Source: Clostridia bacterium
GTDB lineage: Bacteria; Bacillota; Clostridia; Christensenellales; Borkfalkiaceae
NCBI GenBank assembly: GCA_017463025.1
Contig: JAFTPZ010000058.1
Coordinates: forward strand, 1 to 45,729
Direction: 5' to 3'
Length of the DNA stretch: 45,729 bases
Each line of letters begins with the position of its first letter. Positions within the stretch are counted from its first letter, which is position 1. Positions 24,720 to 33,740 of this stretch are shown here, piece after piece. Under the pieces are notes generated by a model. It made no database searches. It had not been told where the DNA came from and saw only the letters and a list, made by a program, of their open reading frames with translations. The translations under genes and the position numbers were made by a program.

Positions 24720-25448
24720 ATGTTTGACGTAAAAAAAGTTACGGCGCGTGCCGTGGAATGGATTCGCGAATGGTTTGAAAAAAACGGCAAGGGCTGCAAC
24801 GCCGTGATCGGTATTTCGGGAGGCAAGGATTCGAGCGTGGTCGCCGCATTATGCGTGCAAGCGCTCGGCAAAGAACGCGTGATCGGCGTGCTCATGCCCA
24901 ACGGCGAGCAAAGCGATATCGACTGTTCCAAACAACTCGTTGATTTTCTCGGCATCAAGCACTATGTCTGCAATGTGAAATCCGCCGTGGACGGAGTGTT
25001 ATCCGCTCTTGAAAATTGCGGCGTGGAGATCAGCAAACAGACCTGCGTGAATTTGCCGCCGCGCGTGCGCATGGCTACCCTTTACGCGCTTTCGCAATCA
25101 ATGAACGGGCGTGTGGCGAATACCTGCAATCTTTCGGAGGATTGGGTGGGCTACTCCACGCGATACGGCGACGCGGCAGGCGATTTTTCGCCGCTTGGAA
25201 AGTTGACCGTTCAGGAAGTCAAGGCGATCGGGAAATATTTGGGATTGCCGCAAAATCTTGTGGAAAAAGTACCTTCCGACGGACTTTCGGGGAAAACGGA
25301 CGAGGATAATCTCGGATTTACCTACGCCGTACTCGACAAATATATCCGCGAGGGAGTTATCGAGGACGAGGAGATCAAAGCAAAAATCGACCGTTTGCAT
25401 GCGTTGAACGAATTTAAGCTTAAACCGATCCCCTGCTTTGAATTTTGA
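24720..25448 (+). CDS. nadE: Ammonia-dependent NAD synthetase
   Basis: Converts deamido-NAD to NAD using ATP and ammonia. The P-loop ISGGKDSS lies at about residues 32-39, and TCNLSEDWVGYSTRYGD and VPSDGLSGKTDEDNLGFTY are the dinucleotide and metal regions. At 242 residues it lacks the N-terminal glutaminase domain of the long form, so free NH3 is expected as the nitrogen donor. It starts one base after the glnN stop, with CGGAG inside the end of glnN as its site. A terminator follows 12 bases later. Confidence 0.95.
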   Translation: MFDVKKVTARAVEWIREWFEKNGKGCNAVIGISGGKDSSVVAALCVQALGKERVIGVLMPNGEQSDIDCSKQLVDFLGIKHYVCNVKSAVDGVLSALENCGVEISKQTCVNLPPRVRMATLYALSQSMNGRVANTCNLSEDWVGYSTRYGDAAGDFSPLGKLTVQEVKAIGKYLGLPQNLVEKVPSDGLSGKTDEDNLGFTYAVLDKYIREGVIEDEEIKAKIDRLHALNEFKLKPIPCFEF

Positions 25449-25460
25449 CGATCGATTATG

Positions 25461-25497
25461 AAAAACAGACGTGTAAAAATACACGTCTGTTTTTTTG
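25461..25497. terminator. Bidirectional terminator between nadE and the CobW-like GTPase gene
   Basis: AAAAACAGACGTGTA pairs with TACACGTCTGTTTTT around an AAAA loop, giving an A-tract on one side and a T-tract on the other. It can end both the plus-strand nadE transcript and the minus-strand operon that stops at 25508. Confidence 0.9.
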
Positions 25498-25507
25498 TAT
25501 TTCATTT

Positions 25508-26470
25508 TTAATAAAACGTTGCGAGTTGTTCTTCCGGTTGTTCGCAAATAATCACACGCTCCGCAACCAAAACAGGGCCTTTACCCTTATAGATACGGTG
25601 CTTTTGGAACTGTACTTTTGCCGTTACGTTGATCCAGTCGCGCGTTTGCAAGTCCATCGCCTCGGGTAGTACGCAAGCCACGCCGCAGTATTGAATGTCG
25701 TCCGCGCAACAGGTCATAACGTGTCTACCGATAACGATATCCGTAGGCGCAAGTCGTCCGTCGCGTGCAACAAGCCCTTTGAATTTGACGGTTTTTCCAA
25801 TATACGCCTCCAAATTTTCCGTCAGATCGCGATAGAAAAACGCAAAGTCGCGATCCTCTATTTCGATCACGGGGGCGTTGATATCGAACGGCAAAGGATC
25901 TTCAATATCGTCGAAATCCGCTTTCCCGTCCGCGTGTTCGTACACGATATCGCAACGACGGGAAATGCCGCGCACGATCTTGTGGAACGCCATTTTATCC
26001 ATATCGCCTTGAAAACGGTTGAATACCACGAGCTGTGTGTTCTGGATCTTATCAAACGTAAATTGACGCATATTCGCGTTGAAATTCAAGAACGTGTTGG
26101 AATCGAAAAACGTCATGATCTGATTGATCATCCACCCCTCGGGCATGGCGTTGAAGAAATCTTCCAAAAGCCACGTACCGTTATATTCCACGACCACCCT
26201 TTCCGCGCCGTGCTCCATTTGCAGCTGCGCCAAATATTCCTCGTTGAGCTTTGCCTTATCGTCTAAAACGACGAGCTCGACGCTTTCGGCGTTGGCAAAG
26301 CGGATCGTTTCATATTCCTCTTCGCCCTCTTCCGTCACCAAAAGTAAAGTCTTTTCGCCCGTGGAAAAGCGCGGATCTTCAAACGTTTCCTGTATAAATT
26401 TCGTCTTTCCCGATTCCAAAAACCCTAAAAACAAATAGACGGGCGTTTCGGGAGGAAGTTTTTGTTTCAT
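25508..26470 (-). CDS. CobW-like GTPase fused to a TIGR03943/DUF1980-like domain
   Basis: A 320-residue protein. Its P-loop is GFLESGKT (residues 16-23), followed by a G3E/CobW-type core, but the CxCC metal motif of that family is missing. From about residue 210 the chain (AYIGKTVKFKGLV, then VIGRHVMTCCADDIQYCG) resembles the C-terminal domain of TIGR03943/YcgQ (DUF1980) proteins, including the paired cysteines. YcgQ-YcgR act with a permease in a system tied to zinc limitation in B. subtilis. It is the last gene of the minus operon, 15 bases after the His-rich CobW gene. Role in metal delivery is inferred. Confidence 0.75.
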   Translation of the reverse strand: MKQKLPPETPVYLFLGFLESGKTKFIQETFEDPRFSTGEKTLLLVTEEGEEEYETIRFANAESVELVVLDDKAKLNEEYLAQLQMEHGAERVVVEYNGTWLLEDFFNAMPEGWMINQIMTFFDSNTFLNFNANMRQFTFDKIQNTQLVVFNRFQGDMDKMAFHKIVRGISRRCDIVYEHADGKADFDDIEDPLPFDINAPVIEIEDRDFAFFYRDLTENLEAYIGKTVKFKGLVARDGRLAPTDIVIGRHVMTCCADDIQYCGVACVLPEAMDLQTRDWINVTAKVQFQKHRIYKGKGPVLVAERVIICEQPEEQLATFY

Positions 26471-26485
26471 AACCGTATTTCCTTA

Positions 26486-27652
26486 TTATACACCGAATAA
26501 TTTCTGCAATTTTTCTTCATTGAGCTTACAACCGATCACGCACAGCCGTCCCGTTACCCCTGCTACGCCCGTGCGGACGTTAACCTCGCTCGGAATATAA
26601 TCGAAATGCAGCCAGCCGTTTTCACCGTCCACGATACCCTTTGCGCGCAACACCGTGCCGTACGTTTCTTCGTCTTCGAGCGCGCTTAACGCCGCCGTCA
26701 GTTCGCTTTCGGTATATTTACGCGTCGTTTCCACGCCCCAACTCGTGAACACTTCGTCCGCATGGTGGTGATGATGTCCGTGTTCGTGATCATGGTCGTG
26801 ATGATGGTGATGCTGTTCGTGGTGGTGGCAATCGCAGTCGGGATCGTCGCACTCGTGCTCGTGATGGTGGTGATGATGTTCGTGGTGGTGGCAATCACAG
26901 TCGGGATCGTCGCACTCGTGCTCGTGATGATGGTGATGATGTTCGTGGTGGTGGCAATCACAGTCGGGATCGTCGCACTCGTGCTCGTGGTGGTGGTGAT
27001 GATGTTCGTGGTGATGTTCCTCCACTTCCGCCGTCAAATGCTCCATATCCGTCTGCAAGGTGTTTTTACGTTCCATTGCCGACAGGATCGCTTTCCCCGA
27101 AAGCACGTTCCAAGGCGAAGTTACGAAGGTTGCGGAGGGGTTCTTTTCTTTCAACAGCTCCACCGCCGCGTGTAATTTTTCCTCGGAGGTCTTGTCCGTG
27201 TGGGAAAGAACGATACAGCTTGCGTGCTCCACCTGATCCCCGAAAAACTCGCCGAAATTTTTCAGATACATTTTGCATTTGGACGCGTCCACCACCGTAC
27301 AGAACGCGTTGAGCTCGGCGTTTGCAAGTCCTGCCGATTGTACCGCCTTAATGACGTCGGAAAGTTTGCCCACGCCCGACGGCTCGATCACGATACGATC
27401 GGGATTATATTCCGCCGCCACCTTTTGTAACGCTCTGGAAAAGTCGCCGACGAGTGAACAACAAATACATCCCGAATTCATTTCGGTAATATTGATGCCT
27501 GCGTCCTGTAAAAATCCGCCGTCAATGCCGATCTCCCCGAATTCGTTTTCGATCAGAACGACCTTTTCTCCTGCGTATGCCTCTTGAATGAGTTTTTTAA
27601 TGAGTGTAGTTTTGCCTGCGCCCAAAAACCCCGAAAATATATCTATCTTCAT
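26486..27652 (-). CDS. CobW/ZNG1-type GTP-binding metallochaperone with His/Cys repeat array
   Basis: A 388-residue G3E GTPase. The P-loop GFLGAGKTT (8-16), the metal-binding GCICC (61-65), the switch-like IVIEPSGVG, and the C-terminal CobW domain (about 300-388, with GWLHFDYIPSEVNVR) are all present. Between them, residues 213-297 are almost only His, Glu, Asp and Cys, with three identical 21-residue units, each containing a run of six His, EHECDD and CDC, then a final His/Asp block. Such GTPases deliver Zn (or Co, Ni) to client enzymes; the insert is probably a metal store. No clear Zur box was found upstream. The ATG follows AGAGG. Confidence 0.93.
   Translation of the reverse strand: MKIDIFSGFLGAGKTTLIKKLIQEAYAGEKVVLIENEFGEIGIDGGFLQDAGINITEMNSGCICCSLVGDFSRALQKVAAEYNPDRIVIEPSGVGKLSDVIKAVQSAGLANAELNAFCTVVDASKCKMYLKNFGEFFGDQVEHASCIVLSHTDKTSEEKLHAAVELLKEKNPSATFVTSPWNVLSGKAILSAMERKNTLQTDMEHLTAEVEEHHHEHHHHHHEHECDDPDCDCHHHEHHHHHHEHECDDPDCDCHHHEHHHHHHEHECDDPDCDCHHHEQHHHHHDHDHEHGHHHHHADEVFTSWGVETTRKYTESELTAALSALEDEETYGTVLRAKGIVDGENGWLHFDYIPSEVNVRTGVAGVTGRLCVIGCKLNEEKLQKLFGV
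26828..27016 (-). repeat. In-frame 63-bp tandem repeat (three units) in the CobW gene
   Basis: Three consecutive 63-bp units encode the 21-residue His/Cys repeat. A CGTGGTGGTGGCAATC landmark occurs at 26818, 26881 and 26944, confirming the period. Copies differ at only a few bases (for example GCAGTCGGG versus ACAGTCGGG), which suggests recent expansion and possible length variation by whole units without loss of frame. Confidence 0.95.
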
Positions 27653-27697
27653 TCGTTACCTCTTTTTTTATTTATTATATAACCGTTTTCACTTACC

Positions 27698-28924
27698 TTA
27701 AAACGCCCACGTACCGTTTTCGAATATCTGAATACGTTCGCCTGTTTTCGTAACGCCGACGATAGAAGTATCTCTTGCGCCGATCATAAAGTCTACGTGG
27801 ATCATACTGTCGTTAATACCGCGTTTTTTACATTCCTCGTCCGTATATTTTTCATAACCTTTCAAGCACTCGTTAAAGCCGTGGCCGAGCGCGAAATGGC
27901 AACTTGCGTTTTCGTCGAAAAGGGTATTGAAGAAAAGTACGCCCGATTGATTGATCGGCGATTCGAACGGAATGAGCGCGCACTCGCCGAGCATACCTGC
28001 GCCCTCGTCCATCGATACCATTTGTTTCAAAAGCGCCTCGCCCTTTTCCGCTTTTACTTCCGTAACTTTCCCGTTTTCAAAACGCAAAGAGAAGTTTTCG
28101 ATAAGCTCGCCCATATACGAAAGCGGTTTCGTCGAATACACGATACCTTCCGCCGCGCCTGCTTTGGGGGACGTGAATACCTCTTCGGTGGGAATATTCG
28201 GGTTAAAAATTCTGCCTTTGAGCGTTTTTTCCTTACCGCCGCAGAAAATACCGTCTTCGTTAAGCTCGACTTTGAGATCGGTGCCGTTTGCGCTTTTATA
28301 TTCGAGATATTTCAATCCCAAACCGTTCAAATACGCGCAACGTTTATCGAGGTCGGCGTTGTGTTCTTTCCAAGCCTGCACGGGGTTTTTACCGTCCGCG
28401 CGCGAGGTTTTCAAGATGACTTTCCACATTTCCTCGATCGCCTTGCGCTCGGGCAGATCGGGGAATACTTTTTTCGCCCAAGCTTTCCCAGGGACGGCGG
28501 CTATACACCATTGATGGCGGTTTTCAAGCGCCAAACGGTAGGGTTTTACCTGCGGATAGATTGCACGGCGCGCCGCGCTCATTTTTTCCTGATCGATACC
28601 GTTCATGCCGTCGGGATCTTCCGATTCGATAAATAAGCGGCAGGAATAGTTCTCCGCCTTAAATTCCCACTTCGCTTTTGCCCAAGGCTTTAACTGCGAC
28701 AGCGATTCGAGCGTTCTGTTTTCCGCGCTCAATTTTTCCACGGGTTGGTGCGTCCACTCCACGTATACCTCGCTCGCGCCCGCTTTATAACATTCCTCCA
28801 CGACCATGGTTACAAATTCCGGCTGATCGAGCTCTGCGCCGATAAACACCGTTTGGCCTTTCTTCACGTTCAAGCCTACTCTCGCAAGCAATTTTGCGTA
28901 TTTTTTCAGTTGCGTTTTTCTCAT
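27698..28924 (-). CDS. M29 family aminopeptidase (AmpS/PepS type)
   Basis: A 408-residue metalloaminopeptidase that removes N-terminal residues from peptides in the cytosol. Family markers include KYAKLLARVGLNVKKGQ at the N-terminus, NIPTEEVFTSP in the middle, SMDEGAGMLGECALIP, and the C-terminal HFALGHGF and MIHVDFMIG segments that carry the two-metal site. GGAGG lies seven bases before the ATG. It sits between asparaginase (5 bases upstream) and the CobW gene, so it is likely co-transcribed. Confidence 0.94.
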   Translation of the reverse strand: MRKTQLKKYAKLLARVGLNVKKGQTVFIGAELDQPEFVTMVVEECYKAGASEVYVEWTHQPVEKLSAENRTLESLSQLKPWAKAKWEFKAENYSCRLFIESEDPDGMNGIDQEKMSAARRAIYPQVKPYRLALENRHQWCIAAVPGKAWAKKVFPDLPERKAIEEMWKVILKTSRADGKNPVQAWKEHNADLDKRCAYLNGLGLKYLEYKSANGTDLKVELNEDGIFCGGKEKTLKGRIFNPNIPTEEVFTSPKAGAAEGIVYSTKPLSYMGELIENFSLRFENGKVTEVKAEKGEALLKQMVSMDEGAGMLGECALIPFESPINQSGVLFFNTLFDENASCHFALGHGFNECLKGYEKYTDEECKKRGINDSMIHVDFMIGARDTSIVGVTKTGERIQIFENGTWAF

Positions 28925-28929
28925 TTTTT

Positions 28930-29928
28930 TTATCCTCCGATTAAATCGTAATTGACAGTTTTATAAAAAAGTTCTTTCACTTCTTCGTCCGTTTTCGTTT
29001 GCGCCAAGATCCACATCAGCTTGGTGATGATACTCTCGTACGTCATGGAATAACTTTCCAACAGCTCGAAACGGCTTTTTAAGCCTCTGCCTACGCGATA
29101 CACGTTCATATCGCTACCCTCTTGCTGTACCTGCGTAGTAACGACGAGCGTTTTGCCTTTCTTTTCCCAACGTTCGATCACTTCGTAAAAGCCGTAGTAC
29201 TCTCCCTCGGGAATACCGCCCGTGCCGTAGCCCGAAAGCACGACCGCGTCGTTGAAACGGAAATAGGCGTCAAGAATATCTCCTTTCTGACCGGGGGTAA
29301 GCGTGAGCAAGCCCACCTTTTCGTTGAGTTTCGTAAAAAATTTCGGCTTATCTTGTTTTTGCGTAGGGATATATTGAATGATCTTTCCGCCTATGATAAC
29401 GCCGAGATTGGGAAAATCCACGCTCGTAAACGCGTTAAAGCTTTTCGTTCGCACCTTTTTCGCGCGCGTGCCTGCAATGATCTTGCCTTGGAACACGATC
29501 ACGACGTCCGCTGCCCCCTCGTATGCCGCGTATAAAAAGCTATCGCGGAGGTTGATCCGTCCGTCGGTGTCCTCCCGATCGATAGGCTGTTGCGAGCCCG
29601 TGAGCACGATCGGTTTGGGCGAGCCCTGTACCATATACGAAAGCATTGCCGCCGTATACGACATCGTGTCCGTGCCGTGGCATACCACGAATCCGTCGTA
29701 TTTTTCATAGTTTTCTTTGATCGTTTCCGCAAGGCATACCCAATGCGACGGCGTTACGTTCGTGCTGTCGATACTGTACGGCTGCACCGCGTCCACCTCG
29801 CAGAACTCGAAAATTTCGGGCACGTGCTTTAACAGCGCGTCTGCGTTCAGTTGTGGGATCAGTCCGTCCTCGCCCGACGCCGAGGCGATCGTACCACCCG
29901 TGGCGATCAATAAGATCTTTTTCTTCAT
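28930..29928 (-). CDS. ansA: Type I L-asparaginase
   Basis: Hydrolyses asparagine to aspartate and ammonia. The first catalytic Thr lies in ATGGTIAS (near residue 13) and the second in VCHGTDTMSYTAA (near 85). GSQQPIDREDTDGR matches the type I, cytosolic form, and there is no signal peptide. The 332-residue length fits AnsA. The ATG follows AGAGGGG. The gene is packed between the U32 peptidase gene and the M29 aminopeptidase gene (10 and 5 bases). Confidence 0.95.
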   Translation of the reverse strand: MKKKILLIATGGTIASASGEDGLIPQLNADALLKHVPEIFEFCEVDAVQPYSIDSTNVTPSHWVCLAETIKENYEKYDGFVVCHGTDTMSYTAAMLSYMVQGSPKPIVLTGSQQPIDREDTDGRINLRDSFLYAAYEGAADVVIVFQGKIIAGTRAKKVRTKSFNAFTSVDFPNLGVIIGGKIIQYIPTQKQDKPKFFTKLNEKVGLLTLTPGQKGDILDAYFRFNDAVVLSGYGTGGIPEGEYYGFYEVIERWEKKGKTLVVTTQVQQEGSDMNVYRVGRGLKSRFELLESYSMTYESIITKLMWILAQTKTDEEVKELFYKTVNYDLIGG

Positions 29929-29938
29929 ATTCCCCTCT

Positions 29939-31147
29939 TTAAGCTTGCGTATGATTTTTGCGACGCAAATAATCTCCTTTGTTTAACGTGTACGGACAGG
30001 GGATTTTATAAATCTCCTGCACGAGCTTACAATCCTCCGCCTCGTTTCCTTTGGAATCGATCGCGCTTTCCACGGTGAACGTTTTTCCGAAATTGTTATC
30101 GGGGGAAAGTACTTCCAAAACGTCGCCCACCTTAAAGCGGTTACGCATTTGTACGAGCGCCGTCCCTTTCTCGGAGGAAATCACGTCTGCAATATACGTA
30201 TATTCGCCTTTCGATTGACTGTCCGTGTAATTGACCGTTTCGCTATTCGCGCCGTCAAAATAAGCCTCCGTATAGTCGCGATGCGCGACCGCGAGCAATT
30301 CTTTTTCGGAAAGCGCATACTCTTCGCCGTCCATCGCGCGTCGATACGCGTTAATGACCGTAGCGAGGTAATACCCGCTTTTCATTCTGCCCTCTATCTT
30401 GAACGAACGGATACCCGCCCTCTCCATTTCCTGCAAACGGGCAAGCATATTCAGGTCTTTGCTATTAAAGATATACGCGCCTTTATCGTCCTGCTCTATG
30501 GGTAACCATTCCGATTTTCCGTTCGTCGCGTTGAGCGCGCGTACCTCGTACCGCCAACGACAAGACTGCACGCACGCGCCGCGATTGGACGATCTGCCGT
30601 CGAGGTAATCGGACAAAAGACATCTGCCGCTATACGATATACACATTGCGCCGTGCACGAACGCTTCCAGCTCCATTTCCGGCACGAACTCGTGTATTTC
30701 CGCAATGTCTTTGAGCGGCAATTCCCTTGCCAAGATCGTTCGGGAAATACCCTGCTCCTGCCAGAATTTTACCGCGTATTTATTCGTCGTATTGGCCTGC
30801 GTGGAAAGGTGTATCGGTAAGCTCGGGGCCGCCTTTTTACAAACGTACGCCACGCCCGAATCGCTGACGATCACCCCGTCCGCCTTGATTTTTTCCAGAA
30901 AGCGGAAATACTCTTCCAACATGATAAAATCTGCGTTTCGCGCGTAGATATTCGCCGTAACGTACACCTTTTTTTGCAGGGAATGGGCGAACGCAACCGC
31001 CCTTTCGAGTTCTTCTCCCGTGAAATTATCCGCAAACGCGCGCAAAGAGAAATTTTTTCCGCCCAAATACACCGCGTCCGCGCCGAAATACAGCGCGGTT
31101 TTTAATTTTTCAAAGTTGCCGGCTGGCGCTAAAAGTTCCGTTTTCAT
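29939..31147 (-). CDS. trhP: U32 family protein, tRNA wobble uridine hydroxylation (TrhP-like)
   Basis: A 402-residue member of peptidase family U32. The family signature is ELEAFVHGAMCISYSGRC, then SSNRGACVQSCRWRYEV, with the cysteines thought to hold an iron-sulphur cluster. In B. subtilis and E. coli relatives (TrhP/YrrO, YegQ) use prephenate to hydroxylate U34 of several tRNAs. The ATG overlaps the stop of the methyltransferase gene (ATGA). That pairing matches yrrM-yrrNO and supports the tRNA role over a protease. RlhA (23S rRNA) is an alternative relative. Confidence 0.88.
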   Translation of the reverse strand: MKTELLAPAGNFEKLKTALYFGADAVYLGGKNFSLRAFADNFTGEELERAVAFAHSLQKKVYVTANIYARNADFIMLEEYFRFLEKIKADGVIVSDSGVAYVCKKAAPSLPIHLSTQANTTNKYAVKFWQEQGISRTILARELPLKDIAEIHEFVPEMELEAFVHGAMCISYSGRCLLSDYLDGRSSNRGACVQSCRWRYEVRALNATNGKSEWLPIEQDDKGAYIFNSKDLNMLARLQEMERAGIRSFKIEGRMKSGYYLATVINAYRRAMDGEEYALSEKELLAVAHRDYTEAYFDGANSETVNYTDSQSKGEYTYIADVISSEKGTALVQMRNRFKVGDVLEVLSPDNNFGKTFTVESAIDSKGNEAEDCKLVQEIYKIPCPYTLNKGDYLRRKNHTQA

Positions 31148-31779
31148 GCTTTCGTGCCCTCCCCGTGATACACCGACAGCGCCACCCCGTCGCCTATATT
31201 TAATACGGACGTACGGAAATCGTTATCGTTTGTGAGCGTGGTCAGATACGAGCGTATTTTCTCCACGATCGAACGGCGCTTTTGCGGTGTGGGCTGTTCG
31301 CCGCTCACCCAGCCGTATAACAATACGTCGTCGGAAAACAGCAACGCGCCCTTTTTCATCAGGCGTTTGAGATCGAACAAATATTTTTCGTATTGCGCCT
31401 TCGGACCGTCCAAAAATACGAAATCGAATTGACCGTCCATCATAGAGAGTATTTCGCCCGCGTCGCCCAAATATGCGTTTACGCGATTTTCCACGCCGAA
31501 TTTAGCGAAATTTTCTTTCGCCTCCAAATACCGTTCTTCTTCCAGCTCTATCGTTGTAAGTTTGGCGTTTGGACAGGCTTGCAGCATCGCCACACCCGAA
31601 AGCCCAATCGCCGTGCCGATTTCCAAAATGGATTTGGGTTGACGCGCCTCCAAAGTCAATAACAGGAAATTCAACGTTTCCTCGTCCGCAACGGGAATAC
31701 CGCGCGAGAGTGCGTCCACACGACGCGCGGCGAGGCTTTCGTCTATATTCAATTTTACGAGCGAAGCCGTATATTGCAT
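31144..31779 (-). CDS. trmR: O-methyltransferase, TrmR-like (tRNA 5-hydroxyuridine methyltransferase)
   Basis: A SAM-dependent class I methyltransferase of 211 residues. The SAM motif is ILEIGTAIGLSG (about 56-67), with TIELEEERY and the metal-site FVFLDGPKAQYEKY. Beside a U32 gene this family methylates ho5U34 to mo5U34, widening codon reading. Gene order and the ATGA overlap support TrmR. A catechol-type O-methyltransferase is the sequence-level alternative. Confidence 0.88.
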   Translation of the reverse strand: MQYTASLVKLNIDESLAARRVDALSRGIPVADEETLNFLLLTLEARQPKSILEIGTAIGLSGVAMLQACPNAKLTTIELEEERYLEAKENFAKFGVENRVNAYLGDAGEILSMMDGQFDFVFLDGPKAQYEKYLFDLKRLMKKGALLFSDDVLLYGWVSGEQPTPQKRRSIVEKIRSYLTTLTNDNDFRTSVLNIGDGVALSVYHGEGTKA

Positions 31780-31809
31780 TTCTTTTTCCTTTGCGTATTT
31801 TTCAGCCCC

Positions 31810-33702
31810 TTAAACGTCTAAAACGGATACGATAATGAGCGGAGATTGTTTGGTCGTTTTATAAAAGTAATTTTTCAGCGATTTACGCACGTACGCCGCA
31901 AGCTCCTGCTTATTACCGTTTTCGTAGTCGTAGCCCTCCATCGCGCGGACGACGATATTTTTCAATTCCTCTTCCGAACCTGTGTTTTCCGTATACATAA
32001 AGCCGTGCGATTCCACCACGGGTTCGCCTACCACGTAGTTGCCCGTAACTGCGAGCGCCACCGAGAAAATACCGTCGGAGGACATCTTCAAGCGGTCTTT
32101 CATAACCTCGCTCGTGCCATAGTCCTCAAAGCCCTCGCCGTCGATCAAACGAGTACCTGCCGGCACGTTTTCCCCAAGTTTCAAGGAAGTATCCGTCAAC
32201 TCCACGCAATTTCCGATCTCCGTGATGAGAATATTGCGTTCGGGCATACCGAGCGATTGTACGAGCTGCGCGTGGCGTTTCAAGTGCCGATATTCCCCGT
32301 GCACGGGGATAAAGAATTTCGGGTTCAACAATGAATGCATAATTTTATGCTCTTCCTGACAGGCGTGCCCCGAAACGTGGATCTTTTCCAGACTTTCATA
32401 CACGACCTGCGCGCCTTTTTTATAAAGGTTATTGATCACGCGATAGATCATTTTCTCATTCCCAGGGATAGGGTTTGCCGAAATAATGATCGTGTCGTTT
32501 TCTCCAAGGGTTACTTTATTGAAATCGCCCGACGCCATGCGCGTAAGCGCGCTCATCGGCTCGCCCTGCGAACCCGTGGAAAGAATGAGCAGCTCGCCGT
32601 CGAACAGGTTTTTCGTCTTTTCGATATCGATGAGTATACCCTCGGGTATTTTCAACTCCCCGATCTTGACCGCCGCGTCCACGACTTTGAACATACTACG
32701 CCCCGAAAGCGCTACCTTTCTGCGGTATTTCACCGCAAGGTCGATGATCTGTTGCAAACGGTGTACGTTGGAGGCAAACGTGGCGATAATGATCCTACGG
32801 TTTATATTTTCCGAGAACAAGTGATCGAGCGTCGTACCTACGACCGCCTCGCTCATCGTGTACCCTTGGCGTTCGATATTCGTCGATTCGCCCATATACA
32901 AGAGTACGCCCTCGTTCCCAAGCTCGGTGATCCTTCTGAAATCGATCGGCTCGCCGGCTACGGGCGTGAGGTCGATCTTGAAATCGCCGCTATGATAGAT
33001 CAAGCCTACGGGCGTACGGATCGCAAGTGCGCACGCGCCCGAGATCGAGTGGTTTACGTTGATAAACTCTACATCGAACACACCGAGCGACACGCGATCG
33101 CCTGCCTCTACAACTCGTTCCGAAACGTTTTGAATACGGTGCTCCTGCAATTTATTATCCGTGAGCATTAACGTCAGTTTCGTGCCGTAAATAGGCGTGT
33201 CGGGATCGAGCTCTTTCATCAGATACGGCACGCCGCCGATATGATCTTCATGGCCGTGCGTGAGGATCACGCCGCGTATCTTTTCTTTATTCTGCGTTAA
33301 ATACGTGATATCGGGCACGACCGAATCGATCCCTGGCATATCTTCTCCGTTGGGGAAAGTCAGTCCTGCGTCGATCACAATGATATCGTTGCCGTATTCG
33401 AGGGCGGTCATATTCTTTCCGATCTCGCCTACGCCCCCTAAAAATACGATCTTTACGGGCTTTTTCTTTTTACCCGATTTCGCTACTTGCAACCCTTTGG
33501 GATTACGAAGTCTTTTGGACGGTTCTACCTTTTTCCAAACGTCGACGCGCTCCTCTTTTTTTTCGGGCGTAGCATAATAGGGCGCGGTGCTTAAATCAAA
33601 CGCCGTACCCGTAGGATTTTTCTTTGCTTTCGTAGAAACTCTTTTGCCTGCAACGGGCTTGTCCGCGTTGCGTGTTTTTACGTCTTTCCTTTTTTCGTTC
33701 AC
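31810..33702 (-). CDS. rnj: Ribonuclease J
   Basis: Metallo-beta-lactamase/beta-CASP ribonuclease with 5'-3' exonuclease and endonuclease activity, central to mRNA decay in Bacillota. The zinc motif LTHGHEDHIGG lies at about residues 147-157, then YHSGDFKID and the C-terminal VSGHACQEEH and FIPVHGEYRHLK. The first 84 residues are a low-complexity basic extension (many Lys/Arg) before KIVFLGGVGEIGKN, where RNase J usually starts. The start is GTG at 33702 behind AAGGAG. No GTPase or J2 paralogue is nearby. Confidence 0.95.
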   Translation of the reverse strand: MNEKRKDVKTRNADKPVAGKRVSTKAKKNPTGTAFDLSTAPYYATPEKKEERVDVWKKVEPSKRLRNPKGLQVAKSGKKKKPVKIVFLGGVGEIGKNMTALEYGNDIIVIDAGLTFPNGEDMPGIDSVVPDITYLTQNKEKIRGVILTHGHEDHIGGVPYLMKELDPDTPIYGTKLTLMLTDNKLQEHRIQNVSERVVEAGDRVSLGVFDVEFINVNHSISGACALAIRTPVGLIYHSGDFKIDLTPVAGEPIDFRRITELGNEGVLLYMGESTNIERQGYTMSEAVVGTTLDHLFSENINRRIIIATFASNVHRLQQIIDLAVKYRRKVALSGRSMFKVVDAAVKIGELKIPEGILIDIEKTKNLFDGELLILSTGSQGEPMSALTRMASGDFNKVTLGENDTIIISANPIPGNEKMIYRVINNLYKKGAQVVYESLEKIHVSGHACQEEHKIMHSLLNPKFFIPVHGEYRHLKRHAQLVQSLGMPERNILITEIGNCVELTDTSLKLGENVPAGTRLIDGEGFEDYGTSEVMKDRLKMSSDGIFSVALAVTGNYVVGEPVVESHGFMYTENTGSEEELKNIVVRAMEGYDYENGNKQELAAYVRKSLKNYFYKTTKQSPLIIVSVLDV

Positions 33703-33740
33703 CTTTTTGTCTTTCTCCTTGGCGGATACCCTCCGCTCAT

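Noticed and set aside
26762..27175. Plus-strand hydrophobic open frame rich in Val and Met
   Set aside because: It is the antisense of the His/Asp codons of the CobW repeat; CAC/CAT read backwards gives GTG/ATG.
27653..27697. Zur or other metal-regulator box upstream of the His-rich CobW gene
   Set aside because: The 45-base gap is AT-rich with no palindrome resembling a Zur site; the gene is probably expressed from upstream.
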